This document shows positions 1 through 9,324 of a stretch of 64,000 bases of DNA, one piece after another. Source of the DNA: Dorea_A sp016295505 (GTDB lineage: Bacteria; Bacillota; Clostridia; Lachnospirales; Lachnospiraceae); NCBI RefSeq assembly GCF_039832105.1, contig NZ_JBDOHS010000002.1, forward strand, positions 186,001 through 250,000. Reading direction: 5' to 3'. The notes below the pieces were generated by a model. The model was not told the DNA's origin and did not search any database. It saw only the letters and a list, made by a program, of their open reading frames with translations. Positions within the stretch are counted from its first letter, which is position 1. Every line of letters begins with the position of its first letter. Position numbers and translations under genes: made by a program.

Positions 1-1108
1 CGGCAGTCGTTAAAAATACCAGATATGTCGGCGTATTATCCAGGAAGCTCGACAACGCTCCCGTAGTCCAGAACATCTGATAAGGCTCAGTAATTCCAAG
101 ATCCGCCCCTTTTGCTTTCAGAAGCATCAATGCAGGCTGCATTGTGATAAAGATACCTATAAAAAGAACTGCAACCTCCTGAATCGCTCCCCAGGTAAAA
201 TGGTTTCTCACACGGATATTCGCATTGGTCGTCCGAAATGACAGGAATGCTGCCAGTAATATGATAAAAATCTCGATCAGCGATGGATATCCCAGTGTTA
301 CTTCTCCCAATATATGAATCCCTTTTACGGTTCCGTCGGCATTTTGAAACGCTTCCATTCCAGGAAGCACACCGCTTAATATCACAGCTCCCACGATCAT
401 TGCCACAAAGATCAGATTATGCAGTCCGTCAATGTGGAAATTGGTTCCCGGTCTGCTGATATCCGGCTTCAGACCACGTGCAATATCCTTCCGATACGCA
501 CGCATATCCAGATGATAGAACACAAACAATAAGATTACCATATTGAATACCAGTATCTTAAATAGATGCATACTCCAGAAAAAAGGAATCCCTCTCATGA
601 ATCCCATCAGAAGCGGCGGATCTCCGATCGGAGTCAGACAGCCTCCCATATTGGATATTAAAAAGATAAAAAATATCATAATATGTCGTTTTCTTCTGCG
701 CCAGGAATTCATCTTAATAAATGGACGTACCAGAAGCATACTTGCTCCGGTTGTTCCGATCACGCTTGAAAGCAATGTTCCGATTGCCAGTAATCCTGTA
801 TTGATCCTCGGAGAACCGGCGAACTCTCCTTCCAGCGTAATATTACCTGCAACGCAGAACAGGCCAAATAATAGTACGATAAATGTCAGATAGTCATTTA
901 CTACACACTCCAGTACTGTCTCAGCAGCCAAAGGAATTCCATACTTCACAGCAAACGGCACGATAAATAAAATCGACCAGGCTGCCACGATCAATGGCTG
1001 GTACTTTTCCCACAACTTTGGGATTACCAGCGGCATTACCGCAATACTGAGCAAAAGCCCTGCAAATGGAATGCAGAGCCAGATGATCACTGATGTAATC
1101 TCTTCCAT
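1..1108 (-). CDS. CitMHS_2/NhaD-like ion transporter, 3' end beyond window
   Basis: This reading frame starts at an ATG at 1108 behind GGAGGG and stays open to the window edge, so the C-terminus is missing (about 369 residues visible). It is a polytopic membrane protein starting MEEITSVIIWLC. It carries the family-type loop NMGGCLTPIGDPPLLMG near residue 160 and a second motif, SSFLDNTPTYLVFL, at the visible end. This re-entrant-loop pattern belongs to the ion-transporter superfamily (CitMHS_2 / COG1055 sodium:proton antiporters). Substrate (citrate-like anion or Na+/H+) cannot be decided from sequence. It lies 96 bp downstream of the ClpX paralogue on the same strand. Confidence 0.8.
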   Translation of the reverse strand, partial: MEEITSVIIWLCIPFAGLLLSIAVMPLVIPKLWEKYQPLIVAAWSILFIVPFAVKYGIPLAAETVLECVVNDYLTFIVLLFGLFCVAGNITLEGEFAGSPRINTGLLAIGTLLSSVIGTTGASMLLVRPFIKMNSWRRRKRHIMIFFIFLISNMGGCLTPIGDPPLLMGFMRGIPFFWSMHLFKILVFNMVILLFVFYHLDMRAYRKDIARGLKPDISRPGTNFHIDGLHNLIFVAMIVGAVILSGVLPGMEAFQNADGTVKGIHILGEVTLGYPSLIEIFIILLAAFLSFRTTNANIRVRNHFTWGAIQEVAVLFIGIFITMQPALMLLKAKGADLGITEPYQMFWTTGALSSFLDNTPTYLVFLTTA

Positions 1109-1204
1109 GTTTTACCCTCCTGTTTTCTCTCTCCAGACAAACGATAACAGCCCAGCCCCACGGTTCATCATCGAACCGCCAGTAACTGAACTGTTACCAA
1201 AATA

Positions 1205-2635
1205 CTACGAAAGCCTTGGTACTTCCTGCCCACGCAGCAGGATCACCGGCCCCCCGGTTCCTTCTATGTATTCTCTGGTGATAATCACCTCACCGATACT
1301 GTCATCCTTCGGGATCTCATACATAATATCCAGCATGAATTCCTCTATGATCGCACGAAGCGCTCTTGCACCGGTATCTTTCTTCATGGCTTTCTTTGCG
1401 ATCGCCTCCAGTGCACCGTCGTCAAATTCCAGCTTCACCTCATCCAGAGCCAAAAGCTTCTGATATTGCTTTAATATCGCGTTCTTAGGCTCCTTCAGGA
1501 TCTTGATCAGCATCTCCTCATTCATTCCCTGCAGGGTAAATACGATCGGAAGTCGTCCCAGAAATTCCGGAATCATTCCAAAATTACGAAGATCCTCTGT
1601 TGTAACTTTCTGCAGAATATTCTTATCTTTATCATACTTGTCCTTCAGATCTGCTCCAAAACCGATCATCGACTGCTTCGTAAGACGTTCCTTGATGATA
1701 CCCTCCAGATCCGGGAATGCACCTCCACAGATAAACAAAATGTTTCTGGTATTTACGGTAGTCAGAGGAACCATCGCATTTTTGCTGTTGGCTCCGACCG
1801 GAACCTCTACGTCACTTCCTTCCAGAAGCTTCAGCATTCCCTGCTGTACAGATTCACCGCTGACATCTCTCTGACTGGAGTTTTTCTTTTTAGCGATCTT
1901 ATCAATCTCATCGATAAAGATGATTCCCTGTTCTGCTTTTTCTACATCATTGTCCGCAGCCGCAAGAAGCTTGGACACTACACTTTCAATGTCATCACCA
2001 ATATATCCGGCTTCTGTAAGAGAAGTCGCATCGGTGATTGCAAGCGGCACATCCAGAAGCCTTGCAAGCGTCTTAACAAGATATGTCTTACCGGAACCTG
2101 TAGGTCCTATCATCAGCATATTGGATTTTTCAATCTCTATATCATCCATCGTATCTGTCGCAACACGCTTATAGTGATTATATACTGCAACAGAGATTGC
2201 CTTTTTGGCATATTCCTGTCCAACAACGTATTCATCCAGTTTCGCTTTGATCTTATGCGGAGCCGGAAGATGCCTGATATCCACCAGCGGCTTTCTCTCT
2301 TCTCCTTCTTTTTTCTTCTTAATCTTCTGGGGCTTCGGAATGTTCTGTTCCATATCTGCCATATTAAACACCTGTATTCCAGGTATGTTCATCAACTGGC
2401 TGAAATCCATCTGTCCGTTAGACATGATATCAAAACTTTTCTGCATACAGTCACTGCACACAGAGATATGATTAGGAAGATCGATCATCTTTCCGGCAAC
2501 ACTTTCCGGTCGATGACAGATAAAACAAACTTTTTCATAATCATCGTCATTATTCTGTTTCTTGTCTTCCACTTGAACTTCAGCATCTTTCACTTTTTCG
2601 ATTTCCTGATCGTCTCTGTTATCGTGTTCAGACAT
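1205..2635 (-). CDS. clpX: ClpX-like AAA+ unfoldase, second-type paralogue
   Basis: A 476-residue ClpX homologue, longer than the usual ~420 because of an acidic N-terminal extension. The zinc-binding domain has Cys37, Cys40, Cys60 and Cys63. Walker A GPTGSGKT lies near residue 176, Walker B is IIFIDEIDKI, and pore-1 loop GYIG follows. The ClpP-docking loop IGFG near residue 323 is kept, so docking to ClpP is plausible. The pore-entrance RKH loop, by alignment to E. coli ClpX, reads SKN here (near residue 283). It sits 15 bp downstream of ligA rather than in the usual tig-clpP-clpX-lon order, which suggests a second ClpX with altered substrate choice. That functional inference is mine. Confidence 0.85.
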   Translation of the reverse strand: MSEHDNRDDQEIEKVKDAEVQVEDKKQNNDDDYEKVCFICHRPESVAGKMIDLPNHISVCSDCMQKSFDIMSNGQMDFSQLMNIPGIQVFNMADMEQNIPKPQKIKKKKEGEERKPLVDIRHLPAPHKIKAKLDEYVVGQEYAKKAISVAVYNHYKRVATDTMDDIEIEKSNMLMIGPTGSGKTYLVKTLARLLDVPLAITDATSLTEAGYIGDDIESVVSKLLAAADNDVEKAEQGIIFIDEIDKIAKKKNSSQRDVSGESVQQGMLKLLEGSDVEVPVGANSKNAMVPLTTVNTRNILFICGGAFPDLEGIIKERLTKQSMIGFGADLKDKYDKDKNILQKVTTEDLRNFGMIPEFLGRLPIVFTLQGMNEEMLIKILKEPKNAILKQYQKLLALDEVKLEFDDGALEAIAKKAMKKDTGARALRAIIEEFMLDIMYEIPKDDSIGEVIITREYIEGTGGPVILLRGQEVPRLS

Positions 2636-2650
2636 TTTTTCTCCTTCTTT

Positions 2651-4627
2651 CTATTGTAATTTTCCCTCACGATTCACCATGGAAAGAAATGTTTCTTCCG
2701 ATATGATGGGAATTCCCAGTTCATTGGCCTTTTTATTCTTAGATGATGTTGACGTTACGTCATTATTGATCAGATAATTCGTCTTTGAAGTTACCGAACC
2801 TGTAACCTTTCCTCCCAGACTCTCTATCAGCTCTTTGACTTCACCCCGATTGGCAAAATGCGTAACGCTTCCGGTAATTACAAAATTTACTCCAGCAAAG
2901 ATCTGCTGCTTTGTTTCTTTTTCCTCATCCGGGATCACAAGTTCTGCAAGAAGTCTGCGAAAACGTTCCACATGTACTTCATCTGCAAAATAATCAACAT
3001 ACGCTTTTGCGATCACTCCGCCAATTCCCGCAATTTGGCTTAACTCTTCTTCATCTGCACGCAGCATTGCTTCCACATCATACCGGAATTCCCGACAGAT
3101 GACTTTTGCATTTGCAAGTCCGATATTGGCAATTCCCAATGCATAGATGACTCTTGGCAGCGTTGTTGTCCTTGCCTTTTCGATACTGTCCATCAGATTT
3201 TTATATGATTTTTCCCCGAATCCTTCCATCTTCTGAATCTCTTCCTGATACTGATCCAGGTGGAAGATATCTGCAAATGTCCGGATATATCCTCTTGAAA
3301 TGAACTTCTCCAGGGTTGCCTCTGACAGTCCTTCTATATTAAGCGCATCTCTGCTCACAAACAAGGCAAATGACTTGACATGCTTTGCCTGACATTCCGG
3401 ATTGAGGCAATACAGAGACTTTGCATTGCTGACTTTGCGAATCTGTGTCTGGCCCTGACAGACCGGACATTTTTCCGGAATATCCTTCACACCGCTTCTT
3501 GTCAGGTTCTGAGCAATCTGCGGAATAATCATATTAGCCTTATAAACTTCTATGGTATCTCCAATTCCCAGTTCCAGTTCTTCCATAATACTGATATTAT
3601 GCACACTGGCGCGGCTCACCGTTGTTCCTTCCAGTTCCACCGGTTCAAATATAGCGACCGGATTGATCAGTCCTGTTCTTGACGGACTCCACTCGATCTC
3701 CAGAAGCTTCGTCTGACGAACTTCATCTGCCCATTTAAAAGCATAAGAATCCCGTGGAAATTTTGAAGTCCTGCCCAGAGACTGTCCATACGCTATATCA
3801 TCATATACTAACACAAGTCCATCCGATGGAAAATCATTTTTTTCAATTTTTTTTGAAAAATTAATAACTTCCTGCTCTACTGTGTCTTTTGTCACCATAT
3901 GAAATTCCACGATCTCAAATCCCTGCTCCTTTAACCAGTTCATCTGACACTCTCTGGAATTGTGAAAATCTACATCTTCTGCCTGCACCAGCGTAAATGC
4001 ATAAAACTTTACATTTCGTCTGGCCGTAATCTCATTATTCAGCTGACGCACAGAACCGCTGCACAGGTTTCTTGGATTTTTATATTTTGCATCTACATCT
4101 TCAATCTCTTCATTGATCTTCTCAAAGTCACGATATCCGATCACCGCTTCTCCCCGCAGGATCAATTCTCCCTGGTATGCAATCTGAAGAGGGATATTTC
4201 TGAATACTCTTGCATTGTTGGTAATTACTTCTCCGACTTCTCCGTTTCCTCTTGTAACTGCTTTATAAAGCTTCCCTTCACGGTAAGTCAGAACGATCGT
4301 CAGTCCATCCATCTTCCATGACATCAAAGCTTTCTGATCCCCTACAAACTTTTTCAGATCTTCTACATCCTTGGTTTTATCCAGAGACAACATAGGCCTC
4401 TCATGGCGTTCCTTCGGAAGCTCACTGAGCACCTCATATCCCACATTGACCGTTGGACTGTTGGAAAGTGTGATCCCCAGCTCCCTTTCCAACTCCTGAA
4501 GTTCATCATACAACCGGTCATACTCATAATTACTCATGATTTCTTCTGCATCCTGATAGTATGCCCGACCTGCCCTATTCAGTAATTCTACCAGTTCCTG
4601 CATTCTGGCCTTTTTCCAATCGCTCAT
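2651..4627 (-). CDS. ligA: NAD-dependent DNA ligase LigA, divergent active site
   Basis: A 658-residue NAD+-dependent DNA ligase that seals nicks in replication and repair. Visible in order: Ia domain with YEYDRLYDEL (residues 34-43), adenylation domain with nucleophile Lys105 in SWKMDG, OB fold, four-Cys zinc finger (CPVC and CLNPEC), helix-hairpin-helix repeats and a C-terminal BRCT domain (VNFVITGSV). The usual Glu two residues before the lysine (E-x-K-x-D-G) is Ser here. The start at 4627 lies inside the 3' end of rluF, 53 bp of overlap, behind an AGGAG site, so translation is probably coupled. A second, canonical LigA elsewhere in the genome is possible. Confidence 0.9.
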   Translation of the reverse strand: MSDWKKARMQELVELLNRAGRAYYQDAEEIMSNYEYDRLYDELQELERELGITLSNSPTVNVGYEVLSELPKERHERPMLSLDKTKDVEDLKKFVGDQKALMSWKMDGLTIVLTYREGKLYKAVTRGNGEVGEVITNNARVFRNIPLQIAYQGELILRGEAVIGYRDFEKINEEIEDVDAKYKNPRNLCSGSVRQLNNEITARRNVKFYAFTLVQAEDVDFHNSRECQMNWLKEQGFEIVEFHMVTKDTVEQEVINFSKKIEKNDFPSDGLVLVYDDIAYGQSLGRTSKFPRDSYAFKWADEVRQTKLLEIEWSPSRTGLINPVAIFEPVELEGTTVSRASVHNISIMEELELGIGDTIEVYKANMIIPQIAQNLTRSGVKDIPEKCPVCQGQTQIRKVSNAKSLYCLNPECQAKHVKSFALFVSRDALNIEGLSEATLEKFISRGYIRTFADIFHLDQYQEEIQKMEGFGEKSYKNLMDSIEKARTTTLPRVIYALGIANIGLANAKVICREFRYDVEAMLRADEEELSQIAGIGGVIAKAYVDYFADEVHVERFRRLLAELVIPDEEKETKQQIFAGVNFVITGSVTHFANRGEVKELIESLGGKVTGSVTSKTNYLINNDVTSTSSKNKKANELGIPIISEETFLSMVNREGKLQ

Positions 4628-5321
4628 ATAATTCTATCAACTCCTGTTTCGTTAATTCTCTGCGTTCTCCCGGTTTCATTGCTCCCAGTTCTACATTCAT
4701 GATCCTGGTTCTCTTTAACCTGGTCACTTTATATCCCAGTGCCTCACACATTCTCCGGATCTGGCGATTCAGTCCCTGTGTAAGAACGATGGAAAATGTA
4801 TAGGTTCCTACTTTTTCTACATCACATGGTCTGGTAATCGCATCCAGATGTTTTTCTCTGTCGGTAATCCTGACACCTTTTCGCATATTTTCCAGAAAAG
4901 AATCGGTAACAGGTCTGTCTACGGTTACTTTATATTCTTTTTCGTGGCAATACCTCGCCCGCATCATTCCATTAATCAGATCCCCGTCATTCGTCATGAT
5001 CAGAAGTCCCTCGGAATCTTTATCAAGCCTGCCTGCATAAGTAACCCTGACCGGATAATTCAGGAAACGGATGATATTCCTTTTCTCCCTTTTGTCTTCT
5101 GTGCAAACAATCCCGGCAGGCTTATACACCGCCAGGACTGTCTTTTCTTCCCTGCATACAATCTTCTTTTTTCCGATCCTGACTTCCTGCTCCGGGCCAA
5201 CCTTCATTCCCTGAACTGCTTTCCTGCCGTCTACAGTCACTCTTCCACTTTCGATCAGCCGATCTGCTTCTCTTCTGGAACATACGCCGGCATCACTGAT
5301 ATATTTATTCAGTCGCATCAT
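4575..5321 (-). CDS. rluF: 23S rRNA pseudouridine synthase, RluF type
   Basis: An RsuA/RluB/E/F family pseudouridine synthase of 248 residues. An N-terminal S4 RNA-binding domain (RLNKYISDAGVCSRREAD) is followed by the catalytic segment AGRLDKDSEGLL with the nucleophilic Asp near residue 100. The later block QGLNRQIRRMCEALGYKV and RTRIMNVELG match E. coli RluF, which modifies U2604 of 23S rRNA, better than RluB. I chose ATG 5321 because GGGGTG lies 7 bases upstream; an upstream TTG at 5327 overlaps that site. It overlaps the end of the DHHW gene by 17 bp and ligA by 53 bp. Confidence 0.88.
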   Translation of the reverse strand: MMRLNKYISDAGVCSRREADRLIESGRVTVDGRKAVQGMKVGPEQEVRIGKKKIVCREEKTVLAVYKPAGIVCTEDKREKRNIIRFLNYPVRVTYAGRLDKDSEGLLIMTNDGDLINGMMRARYCHEKEYKVTVDRPVTDSFLENMRKGVRITDREKHLDAITRPCDVEKVGTYTFSIVLTQGLNRQIRRMCEALGYKVTRLKRTRIMNVELGAMKPGERRELTKQELIELYERLEKGQNAGTGRITE

Positions 5322-6483
5322 TTTCAAGCACCCCGTTGATACTATTATCTTCTACAAACGTATTTCCATTATATAAGAACAGAACACTCGTTATCTTATT
5401 ACTTTCCATTACCTCTGTAATGTCCCCATAATAGTACCTCGGATCGATAATGATGATCTCTCTGTAATACGGCACAAGAAACGGGACCAGACAGTTTGCA
5501 TATGAATCCTTGATCAGAAGAAGCCGGTCCGTTGTATCTGCCGTTGTACGAATATCAATCATCGGATAATTACCGCCCAGAAACATCGCGTACTTATCCT
5601 TTTCTTCCAGCTTGGAAGAATCATACAATGTAGCCGTTTTTTTCTTCTCATTCACATAATTAACAACTACCTCCGGAGCATCCTCGATATTCTCAGGAGC
5701 ATAGATATAGATGGGCTCTTCATATCCGGTCTCATATCCGCTTGTCGCAGACAACGTACCGTTAAACTCACTGGTAACTGCATAAGATTTCCATTCAGAT
5801 ACCTTTGAAGTATCCAGCTTCATGGAAGAAGCAAGTTCCTGAAAAGCATAAAAAGCTCCAAGCGTCGTCCAGTGATGATCGGTATGATAATAAATATCTT
5901 CTGACTTATGCTTTTTCAGAGTTTTTGTCACATCCACCCAGTTAATATAATCTCCCAGTTCCTTTTGAATATTCCGGAATATCTGATTCTGATCTTCTGT
6001 GACCGCAAATCCGGGAAGTTTTCCCGATTCTATATTTGCCGCATTCGGAACCAGCATCATATACATTGGAATATCCTGGTATTTATTTTCAAACGACTCT
6101 ATCGCCTCAATATTTTGCGCCATCTGTTCCTGATCCGGCGATGCAATATCCTCCAGCAGATAGTGATTCTTTCCTTTAAAAACACCATTGGACTCTCTTT
6201 TCCCCGCCAGAAGATCTATACGAGTTTTCAAAGACACCCAAAAATTTCTTCCCACAAACTGATCAGACAGATAACTTTCATACTGTTCCATCAGACGTCC
6301 ACTTTCAATTCCCGCCAAAGTAAATTGAGGCCTCTGCTGCAGCATACGATTTTCCTTTTCCGAGTATTCCTTATCCCCGGAAACAAGATTGAACAGACAG
6401 ATAATTCCCAGCATAATTAAAAAAAGTAAGGCGGCCAGCTTCCTTCTATGCAGTTTTCTTTTCGCTTTTTTTGACTCGCTCAT
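5305..6483 (-). CDS. DHHW-family exported protein of O-acylation cassette
   Basis: A 392-residue protein with a single N-terminal membrane anchor (AALLFLIMLGIICLF) and an extracytoplasmic domain. The motif YHTDHHWTTLGAFYAF defines the DHHW family, relatives of AlgJ/AlgX-type SGNH acetyltransferase partners. The pair Asp/His in DHHW resembles the catalytic dyad of those enzymes, and the C-terminal LLLIKDSYANCLVP block is the matching Ser-containing motif. It starts 8 bp after the MBOAT gene. The neighbourhood implies that it accepts acyl groups exported by the MBOAT protein and transfers them to a surface glycan; the glycan is unknown. Confidence 0.82.
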   Translation of the reverse strand: MSESKKAKRKLHRRKLAALLFLIMLGIICLFNLVSGDKEYSEKENRMLQQRPQFTLAGIESGRLMEQYESYLSDQFVGRNFWVSLKTRIDLLAGKRESNGVFKGKNHYLLEDIASPDQEQMAQNIEAIESFENKYQDIPMYMMLVPNAANIESGKLPGFAVTEDQNQIFRNIQKELGDYINWVDVTKTLKKHKSEDIYYHTDHHWTTLGAFYAFQELASSMKLDTSKVSEWKSYAVTSEFNGTLSATSGYETGYEEPIYIYAPENIEDAPEVVVNYVNEKKKTATLYDSSKLEEKDKYAMFLGGNYPMIDIRTTADTTDRLLLIKDSYANCLVPFLVPYYREIIIIDPRYYYGDITEVMESNKITSVLFLYNGNTFVEDNSINGVLENDATE

Positions 6484-6491
6484 AAGATCTC

Positions 6492-7898
6492 CTAAAATCT
6501 GAAATACAGAAATGGGTTATATGTTTCCGTCACCAGATACGCAACACACAGAATAAACAGAACCGCATATATCATACAGTTCACAATTACCTTCTCCTGC
6601 CCTTTTCTGCAGACAACAGCTTCATATTTTTTATGTACCACAGGTGTGGAACCAATGATCAGTATCACCCACAGGACCAGATTCGTCGTGAGGAGATAAA
6701 GACTCTCCCGGTCAACGATTCCATGTGCTCCTGCTCCGAACATCATCCCTATGTATCCTGCCGCACTTCCAAACGACGGACTGAAGAATAAAACCCATCC
6801 GATCATTACAAGCAACAGACTGTAAAGATGACCAAAAAACCTCGGAAGTTTCTCAAGAACCGGTGCCAGCAGATATTTTTCAATGATCAGTATCACTCCA
6901 TAATATAATCCCCATGCCACAAAATTCCATGCAGCCCCATGCCATAATCCTGTCAGGAACCATACAATCAGCAGATTTCTGATATGTTTTCCGACCGACA
7001 CACGGTTGCCGCCCAGCGGAATGTACAGATACTCTTTGAACCAGGTACTCAGTGAGATATGCCATCTGCGCCAGAATTCTGTAATACTTGCAGAAATATA
7101 AGGATAATCAAAGTTTTTCTCAAATTCAAATCCGAACATCTTACCCAGACCGACAGCCATATCCGAATAACCACTGAAGTCAAAATAGATCTGGAACGTG
7201 TATGCCGCACATCCAAGCCATGCGCTCAGGACAGAAATCTGCCCCGCAGGAAGTGTTGTCACTTCCGTAAACACCATCCCCACGGTATTGGCAAGCAATA
7301 CCTTTTTGGAAAGTCCCCGGATGAAGAACATTGCGCCGTCTCCGAACTTATTCCACGACGTCCTGCGGACATGCAGCTGTTTCTCTATCTCTGCATATTT
7401 TACGATCGGTCCGGCAATCAACTGCGGAAACATTGTTACATACAATGCAAAATCCATAAAGTTCTTCTGTACCTTTACATTTTCTCTGTAAACATCTATA
7501 ATGTATGACAATATCTGAAATGTATAAAATGAGATTCCGATCGGAAGCGGTAATTCCTGATAAGAAATATGGAAGGGAAACACCGCATTCAGCGAATCCA
7601 ATACAAAGCCCTCATATTTAAAAAATCCCAGCACGCACAGATTCACCGCAATATTAAATATAAGGCTCCTCTTTTTCGCATGTTTGTTCCTCAGATTTCT
7701 TGCAATATCCAATCCACTGACATAATTGAAAATAATAGAGAAAATCATCAGAAATATATAGACCGGTTCTCCCCATGCATAAAACAAAAGGCTCCCCAGC
7801 AGCAGCACCAGGTTTTTGATTCGTCCCGGCGCAATGTAATATAATATTAAAATAATCGGCAAAAATGTAAATAAAAATACAATACTGCTAAATAACAT
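6492..7898 (-). CDS. MBOAT O-acyltransferase, AlgI/DltB type
   Basis: A 468-residue polytopic membrane-bound O-acyltransferase. The conserved segment WRRWHISLSTWFKEYLYIPL, the following GGNR, and the proposed catalytic histidine in LTGLWHGAAWNF are all present, as in AlgI, PatA and DltB. These proteins pass acyl groups across the membrane for O-acetylation of polysaccharide or for D-alanylation. No dltA or dltC is nearby and a DHHW partner follows, so O-acetylation of an exopolysaccharide or wall polymer is the better reading. It forms a run with the genes for SGNH, DUF4358 and DHHW proteins. Confidence 0.9.
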   Translation of the reverse strand: MLFSSIVFLFTFLPIILILYYIAPGRIKNLVLLLGSLLFYAWGEPVYIFLMIFSIIFNYVSGLDIARNLRNKHAKKRSLIFNIAVNLCVLGFFKYEGFVLDSLNAVFPFHISYQELPLPIGISFYTFQILSYIIDVYRENVKVQKNFMDFALYVTMFPQLIAGPIVKYAEIEKQLHVRRTSWNKFGDGAMFFIRGLSKKVLLANTVGMVFTEVTTLPAGQISVLSAWLGCAAYTFQIYFDFSGYSDMAVGLGKMFGFEFEKNFDYPYISASITEFWRRWHISLSTWFKEYLYIPLGGNRVSVGKHIRNLLIVWFLTGLWHGAAWNFVAWGLYYGVILIIEKYLLAPVLEKLPRFFGHLYSLLLVMIGWVLFFSPSFGSAAGYIGMMFGAGAHGIVDRESLYLLTTNLVLWVILIIGSTPVVHKKYEAVVCRKGQEKVIVNCMIYAVLFILCVAYLVTETYNPFLYFRF

Positions 7899-7915
7899 CT
7901 CTTTTAGATTCCTCT

Positions 7916-8401
7916 TTATATACTTTTCTTAAACGCTTCATAGATTGCATCTGCATCTTCCGAAATTGTAAACAGAACATAATATCCTCTGCTCACCATC
8001 ACAGAAGAATTAATCAGCTTCGTCTGTTGTACACCATAGCCTTCAAAACTGTTTTTCTGTGTCTTTCTTCGGTTTTCTACCGCTTTTTCCACTTCTTCCG
8101 CCTGTGACCGATCCTTCAGCTTTACCACAAGAATTTCATTTACACTCATGACATCGTCCGGAATATAAAGCATAACACCGTCAAAATCATTGGAATTCAA
8201 ACCGTAATATTTCTTCAGGTCCTGCGTTGTTCCTTTCGTCATTCCTTCCGTTTTCGCCACTTTCAGGATATTCTCGCTGATCGTCTTTACCGTCACATCA
8301 TTACCGCCCTGCCTTGACACAAGAAATATAATATAGACAACAAATACGAGAACCATTCCATATTTTAATATGTTGATCAGATCTATTTTTCTTCTTTTCA
8401 T
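7916..8401 (-). CDS. DUF4358 membrane-anchored protein
   Basis: A 161-residue protein with one N-terminal membrane segment (LKYGMVLVFVVYIIFLV) and an outside domain containing GLNSNDFDGVMLYIPDDVM and repeated charged helices. It matches what I know of DUF4358, small anchored proteins of Clostridia with no assigned activity. Its ATG overlaps the stop codon of the upstream SGNH gene (TAATG), so the two are translationally coupled. Position inside the acylation cassette suggests an accessory or scaffold role; this is inference only. Confidence 0.7.
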   Translation of the reverse strand: MKRRKIDLINILKYGMVLVFVVYIIFLVSRQGGNDVTVKTISENILKVAKTEGMTKGTTQDLKKYYGLNSNDFDGVMLYIPDDVMSVNEILVVKLKDRSQAEEVEKAVENRRKTQKNSFEGYGVQQTKLINSSVMVSRGYYVLFTISEDADAIYEAFKKSI

Positions 8402-9198
8402 TATAATTCTGCGACCTCCGCCATACGATTCACCCAGGCCGTATAAAAAGCCGGTGCCATGTGTATTCCGTCATCCGCATAATACTCACTTTTCACAAGA
8501 TCTGTATTATCGATAAATGTTACTCTCTCCTTTTCACACAATTCTTTCAGTTTCTGATTAAATTCCGGAATATTTCCATACCATTCATTCCTGTCAATTG
8601 CGGACTGCGCCGCCGGAAGGATGCTGTTAATATAGATCTTCGTATCCGGCAGCGATTTTTTCAGATCCTCAATGATCGGACAATAGTTATCCTGAAATGC
8701 ATCTGCATCTCCGCGCACTGCTTCCACATCATTCATTCCATATGCCAGAAACAGCACCTGCGGATTCAGCTCTTTTGCTTTTTCTATATGTTCCTCAATC
8801 TTATTGCTGTTATTTTTTGACACTTCCGTTCCTCGATCTGCCATGACATTAGCCTGATCCAGAACTCCATATTCATACAGCCCCTGTGTAATGGAATCCC
8901 CGATGATGAACGCACCTGCAAACTTTTCTTTCACCGGACGATTGGCCCATTCCTCATCTGCCGCCCGCTCCTCATCTTCCAGGGCCTGCACCTTCTTTTC
9001 TACTGTCGCCACATCTTTCTTATCCATTTTTTTCAGGAATGCCATCCCCTGGTCCGTATCCACTTTCGGATTCATAAGCTTTACAGCCACAACAATAATT
9101 CCGATTGCCAGAAGTGCGATAACCAGGGTCACAGCAATTCGAAGCACATTATCCTTTTCTTCCAGTTTTTCTATCTTTTTTTTCATTTTATCGTTCAC
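8401..9198 (-). CDS. membrane-anchored SGNH/GDSL hydrolase
   Basis: A 265-residue protein with an N-terminal transmembrane helix (LRIAVTLVIALLAIGIIVVAV) and an SGNH hydrolase domain. Block I is IIGDSITQG with the Ser nucleophile, block III is YGMNDVE, and block V is DGIHMAP with the Asp-x-x-His pair. Such domains act as acyl esterases or acyltransferases on surface glycans. It is the first gene of the O-acylation run. The start is uncertain: a GTG at 9198 (used here) lies 13 bases after AGGAG, and an ATG lies four codons later at 9186. Confidence 0.85.
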   Translation of the reverse strand: MNDKMKKKIEKLEEKDNVLRIAVTLVIALLAIGIIVVAVKLMNPKVDTDQGMAFLKKMDKKDVATVEKKVQALEDEERAADEEWANRPVKEKFAGAFIIGDSITQGLYEYGVLDQANVMADRGTEVSKNNSNKIEEHIEKAKELNPQVLFLAYGMNDVEAVRGDADAFQDNYCPIIEDLKKSLPDTKIYINSILPAAQSAIDRNEWYGNIPEFNQKLKELCEKERVTFIDNTDLVKSEYYADDGIHMAPAFYTAWVNRMAEVAEL

Positions 9199-9324
9199 TT
9201 AATCTCAATATCTCCTCATTTGCACATATAAGTTTATTTTACTGTTTTCCCCTATAAAAGTCAAATATATGTTATACTATTACTACTGTCCAATGATTTA
9301 TCTATCAGAAAAGGAGTTATCCAT

